A stretch of DNA of 64,000 nt, from NCBI GenBank assembly GCA_964526475.1, contig CAZGKF010000012.1, positions 8,800-72,799 of the forward strand, in the 5' to 3' direction. The position numbers and the translations under genes are program-made. Below are positions 61,792 to 64,000 of the stretch, piece by piece (positions within the stretch are counted from its first letter, which is position 1; the number at the start of each line of letters is the position of its first letter). The notes beneath the pieces are model-generated. The model ran no database searches. It was not told where the DNA came from and worked only from the letters and a program-made list of their open reading frames with translations. This DNA comes from CAYVTV01 sp964526475. GTDB lineage: Bacteria > Bacteroidota > Bacteroidia > Bacteroidales > GCA-2748055.

Positions 61792-63780
61792 CTAATTCTT
61801 AGGGACATAATCTGTTCTAAGCACTTTGAATTCTGTCCGTCTGTTAACCTGGTGGGCTTTTTCCTGTAGTTCGACAGTAGATAAGAAATTAATAAAATCT
61901 TCTGTTAATTCCTGACCAATGCTGAGGAAAGGATACTCCTGTAAAATTTTTTCATCCACAGTTTTTGGAACAGATTCACCATAGCCTTTTGCGGAGAGGC
62001 GGTCGGGTGATATTCCTTTTGAAATCAGGTAATCAACTACCGATTGAGCCCTGCGTTGTGAAAGAACAATGTTATCCTGCTCAGTACCCCTTGAGTCAGT
62101 ATGAGACATAAGCTCAATAGTAACATTAGGATTATCATTGAGGGTTTCAACAAGTTTATCCAATGAAACCATAGATTCCGGTCTCAAATCCCATCTTGCA
62201 AAATCGTAAAAAATATTGGGCAACTCAATAACCTGGTCAACCGGAGAGAGGTATATTACTGTTGTAAAATCAGTACTTTTTTCGAGGCCTTTGGTTGTCT
62301 GTCTCTCTCTACCATTAAGATATCCATCTGAAGAAGCAATAAAAACATAATCTGTATTTGGATTAAGCATGAATCTGAAAGATCCCTCAGCACTTGTAAT
62401 TGCATCGCTAGTAATACCGTCGCTTCCAATAGATTTAACGGAGGCACCCTCGATTATACTATTTGTTTTTTCATCCCTGACAATTCCGGAAATATTAAAT
62501 CTGAGGGGAGGTAAATGAAATGAAAAAATCTCATCATTACCTCTGCCTTTTCTGTTGGAGGAAAAAAAACCTCTTTCTGCTTCTTGCTCAAAAGTAATCC
62601 CGAAATCATCTGAGGCGGAATTAATTGGATTTCTCATGTTTTCGACCAGCCATCTGCCACTTATTTCCTTAAGCGCTTTATATATATCAAGACCTCCAAG
62701 GCCCACTCTGCCATTTGAACTAAAATAAAGTGATCCATCCGAGTGAATGTAAGGGAACATTTCATCACCTGGTGTATTAATATCTTCACCAAGATTTACC
62801 GGGCTGCTCCATTCAGCTCCTTCATTTTCCCTTATGATAACCCATATATCCTTTCCACCATATCCCCCGGGCATGTCGGAAACAAAATACAGGGAAAGAT
62901 CATCCGGTGAAATAGCAGGATGGGCAACTACAATACTATCGTCAGCGATTCTTACTTTTTCAGGTTTCTGCCATTCCAATCCGCTTTTTTTTGAGTGAAA
63001 TATCTGGCAGCCCAGTTTCTCATTCTTCCCCTTTGGGCAACGTGTAAAATAGAGCATGGAAAAATCATGAGATACATTTGGAGTGCCGTCATCTGATTCA
63101 GAGCTTAGTTCTCCACCTATGGGAACAGGAATACTCCATTTCCCTTTCCGGTCCATTCTTGAAACAAAAACATCATTGAAACTCTCCCCTGTTGCAGAAT
63201 GAACAGATTTGCCAGTTGCAGCATCCCGGGTAGAAGTAAATAAAACAGTTTTATAGTCATCTTCAGCAAAAGCAGGAGAAAAATCTCTTTGACGGGAATT
63301 AAAGAACCTCATTTCCTCCACTACATAGTTCGTCGGGTTTTCAATCCATTGTGCGGCTAACTGACTTGATCGTAAACCTGTTTCACCGCGTGGATCATCA
63401 GGAACAAGTTCTTTATATCGTTTAAACTGTTCAGCTGCTTCACCATAATTCTCTCTCATCATAAGCATTTCCGCATACCGAAGAAAGATAACCGGATCTT
63501 GCAGATCCCTGTTAATTACTTTTCTGTACCATATCTCTGCCTGCCTGGATTCTCCGATAATGCGGTAACATTCTGCGATTTTAAAAACAATTTCATTCCG
63601 CTTATTTCTGTCTTTGATCTTATTATATGCATTCTTATACAGGTCAATTGCCTCATAATAACCTCCGGCATTAAAAGTAGCCTCAGCTTTTTGAATTCTG
63701 TCGCGCTTTCTTTGAGCGTACAGGGATGAGGGATTAAGAGTTGAAGATATAAATATCAATAGGATTATTACATTTTTCAT
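61792..63780 (-). CDS. PorE-like OmpA-family protein (TPR, PD40 propeller, carboxypeptidase-like fold, OmpA-C)
   Basis: 662 residues with a cleavable signal (SSLYAQ). The domain order is TPR helices (about 28-140), PD40 beta-propeller (about 165-430; LYFVSDMPGGYGGKDIW, LYFSSNGRVGLGGLDIY), a carboxypeptidase-regulatory-like domain (about 440-520; GIVRDEKTNSIIEGASV) and OmpA-C (about 540-650; ELMSHTDSRGTEQDN, LSQRRAQSVVDYLI, RLSAKGYGES). This is the exact architecture of PorE of Porphyromonas gingivalis, a T9SS protein that binds peptidoglycan. PorE is a lipoprotein, but here no lipobox Cys is present, so it would be free in the periplasm or held by peptidoglycan. It could be a paralogue rather than the T9SS-essential copy. 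Confidence 0.9.
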   Translation of the reverse strand: MKNVIILLIFISSTLNPSSLYAQRKRDRIQKAEATFNAGGYYEAIDLYKNAYNKIKDRNKRNEIVFKIAECYRIIGESRQAEIWYRKVINRDLQDPVIFLRYAEMLMMRENYGEAAEQFKRYKELVPDDPRGETGLRSSQLAAQWIENPTNYVVEEMRFFNSRQRDFSPAFAEDDYKTVLFTSTRDAATGKSVHSATGESFNDVFVSRMDRKGKWSIPVPIGGELSSESDDGTPNVSHDFSMLYFTRCPKGKNEKLGCQIFHSKKSGLEWQKPEKVRIADDSIVVAHPAISPDDLSLYFVSDMPGGYGGKDIWVIIRENEGAEWSSPVNLGEDINTPGDEMFPYIHSDGSLYFSSNGRVGLGGLDIYKALKEISGRWLVENMRNPINSASDDFGITFEQEAERGFFSSNRKGRGNDEIFSFHLPPLRFNISGIVRDEKTNSIIEGASVKSIGSDGITSDAITSAEGSFRFMLNPNTDYVFIASSDGYLNGRERQTTKGLEKSTDFTTVIYLSPVDQVIELPNIFYDFARWDLRPESMVSLDKLVETLNDNPNVTIELMSHTDSRGTEQDNIVLSQRRAQSVVDYLISKGISPDRLSAKGYGESVPKTVDEKILQEYPFLSIGQELTEDFINFLSTVELQEKAHQVNRRTEFKVLRTDYVPKN

Positions 63781-63947
63781 TTTTAATAAAATTATTATTA
63801 TGTAAAAATAATTGATTTTACGGATAAAGGAAATATGTCATGATAATTTCTAAACGTAATCTGATTATGTTTGTTGTTTTCACAGGAACAGCCATAGCTT
63901 TTTAAGTATATTTAGAAATTGCATTTAGCCCGCGATCACCTTAATTA

Positions 63948-64000
63948 TTTAGTACCTTACATCTAATATTCTTGTATTATTTGGCAAAAATTCCAAAAAA
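63948..64000. repeat. 53-bp direct repeat, right copy (continues beyond the window)
   Basis: Identical to 2547-2599 in the same orientation. It lies 168 bases upstream of the PorE-like gene, and the match runs to the very last base shown. At the left copy the repeat leads into a four-helix-bundle gene relic, so a similar or intact gene may follow just outside the window. Confidence 0.85.

Overview
The window reads as a piece of a Bacteroidota chromosome, most likely a Bacteroidales-like anaerobe. The evidence is type IX secretion (T9SS) parts (a PorP/SprF protein, a PorE-like OmpA protein, a cargo protein with a C-terminal sorting domain), many short-lipobox lipoproteins, promoters of the TTTG-N19-TAnnTTTG type, a V-type ATPase operon of the DUF2764 kind, and families largely confined to this phylum (DUF2851, PD40/SPOR proteins). 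The DNA is AT-rich. A run of exactly 100 N at 10957-11056 marks a draft or metagenome scaffold join.

Layout. 1-13147 (minus strand): a surface-polysaccharide cluster containing an acyltransferase/SGNH-like fusion cut by the window edge, a polysaccharide deacetylase, a flavin oxidoreductase, UDP-GlcNAc 2-epimerase, a nucleotide-sugar dehydrogenase and an asparagine-synthase-type amidotransferase. A PorP/SprF and PD40-SPOR pair lies inside it. 13621-31926 (mostly plus): an OmpA/TPR lipoprotein, sucC, a tightly packed glycosyltransferase-ECF sigma-rsmG operon, two sugar-isomerase-like TIM barrels, rpmH (minus), a GT39-TPR membrane protein, a second flavin oxidoreductase, and a PASTA protein-T9SS cargo-rluD run. 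32231-39330 (mostly minus): DUF2141, prolyl oligopeptidase, mtaB, a ferredoxin reductase, two truncated convergent genes and gltS. 39550-47554: a DUF4091 glycosidase-like lipoprotein, tRNA-Val, an AAA ATPase, an exported Gfo/Idh/MocA protein, a NitT/TauT-type ABC importer and tRNA-Leu. 48167-55646: the V-ATPase operon E-DUF2764-A-B-D-I-K. 55929-63780 (minus): lhgO, DUF2851, pyrF, prfA, purM and a PorE-like protein.

Two themes tie genes together. The first is the cell envelope: nucleotide-sugar synthesis and amidation, O-acylation, and secretion or anchoring through T9SS parts at both ends of the window. The second is sodium energetics: the V-ATPase K subunit carries all five Na+-ligand residues known from Enterococcus NtpK at one constant offset, and gltS is a Na+-coupled carrier.

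The intergenic DNA is rich in small repeats: a palindromic REP-like family (four copies), a 101-bp tandem repeat around the assembly gap, paired hairpins, a 53-bp exact repeat at both ends of the window, and a decayed four-helix-bundle gene next to the left copy. I found no CRISPR array, intact transposase, phage or clear new defence system. The items most worth following are the REP-like family, the four-helix-bundle relic with its repeat, the deletion-like junction near 37615, and the Na+-type V-ATPase lacking recognisable C and F subunits.
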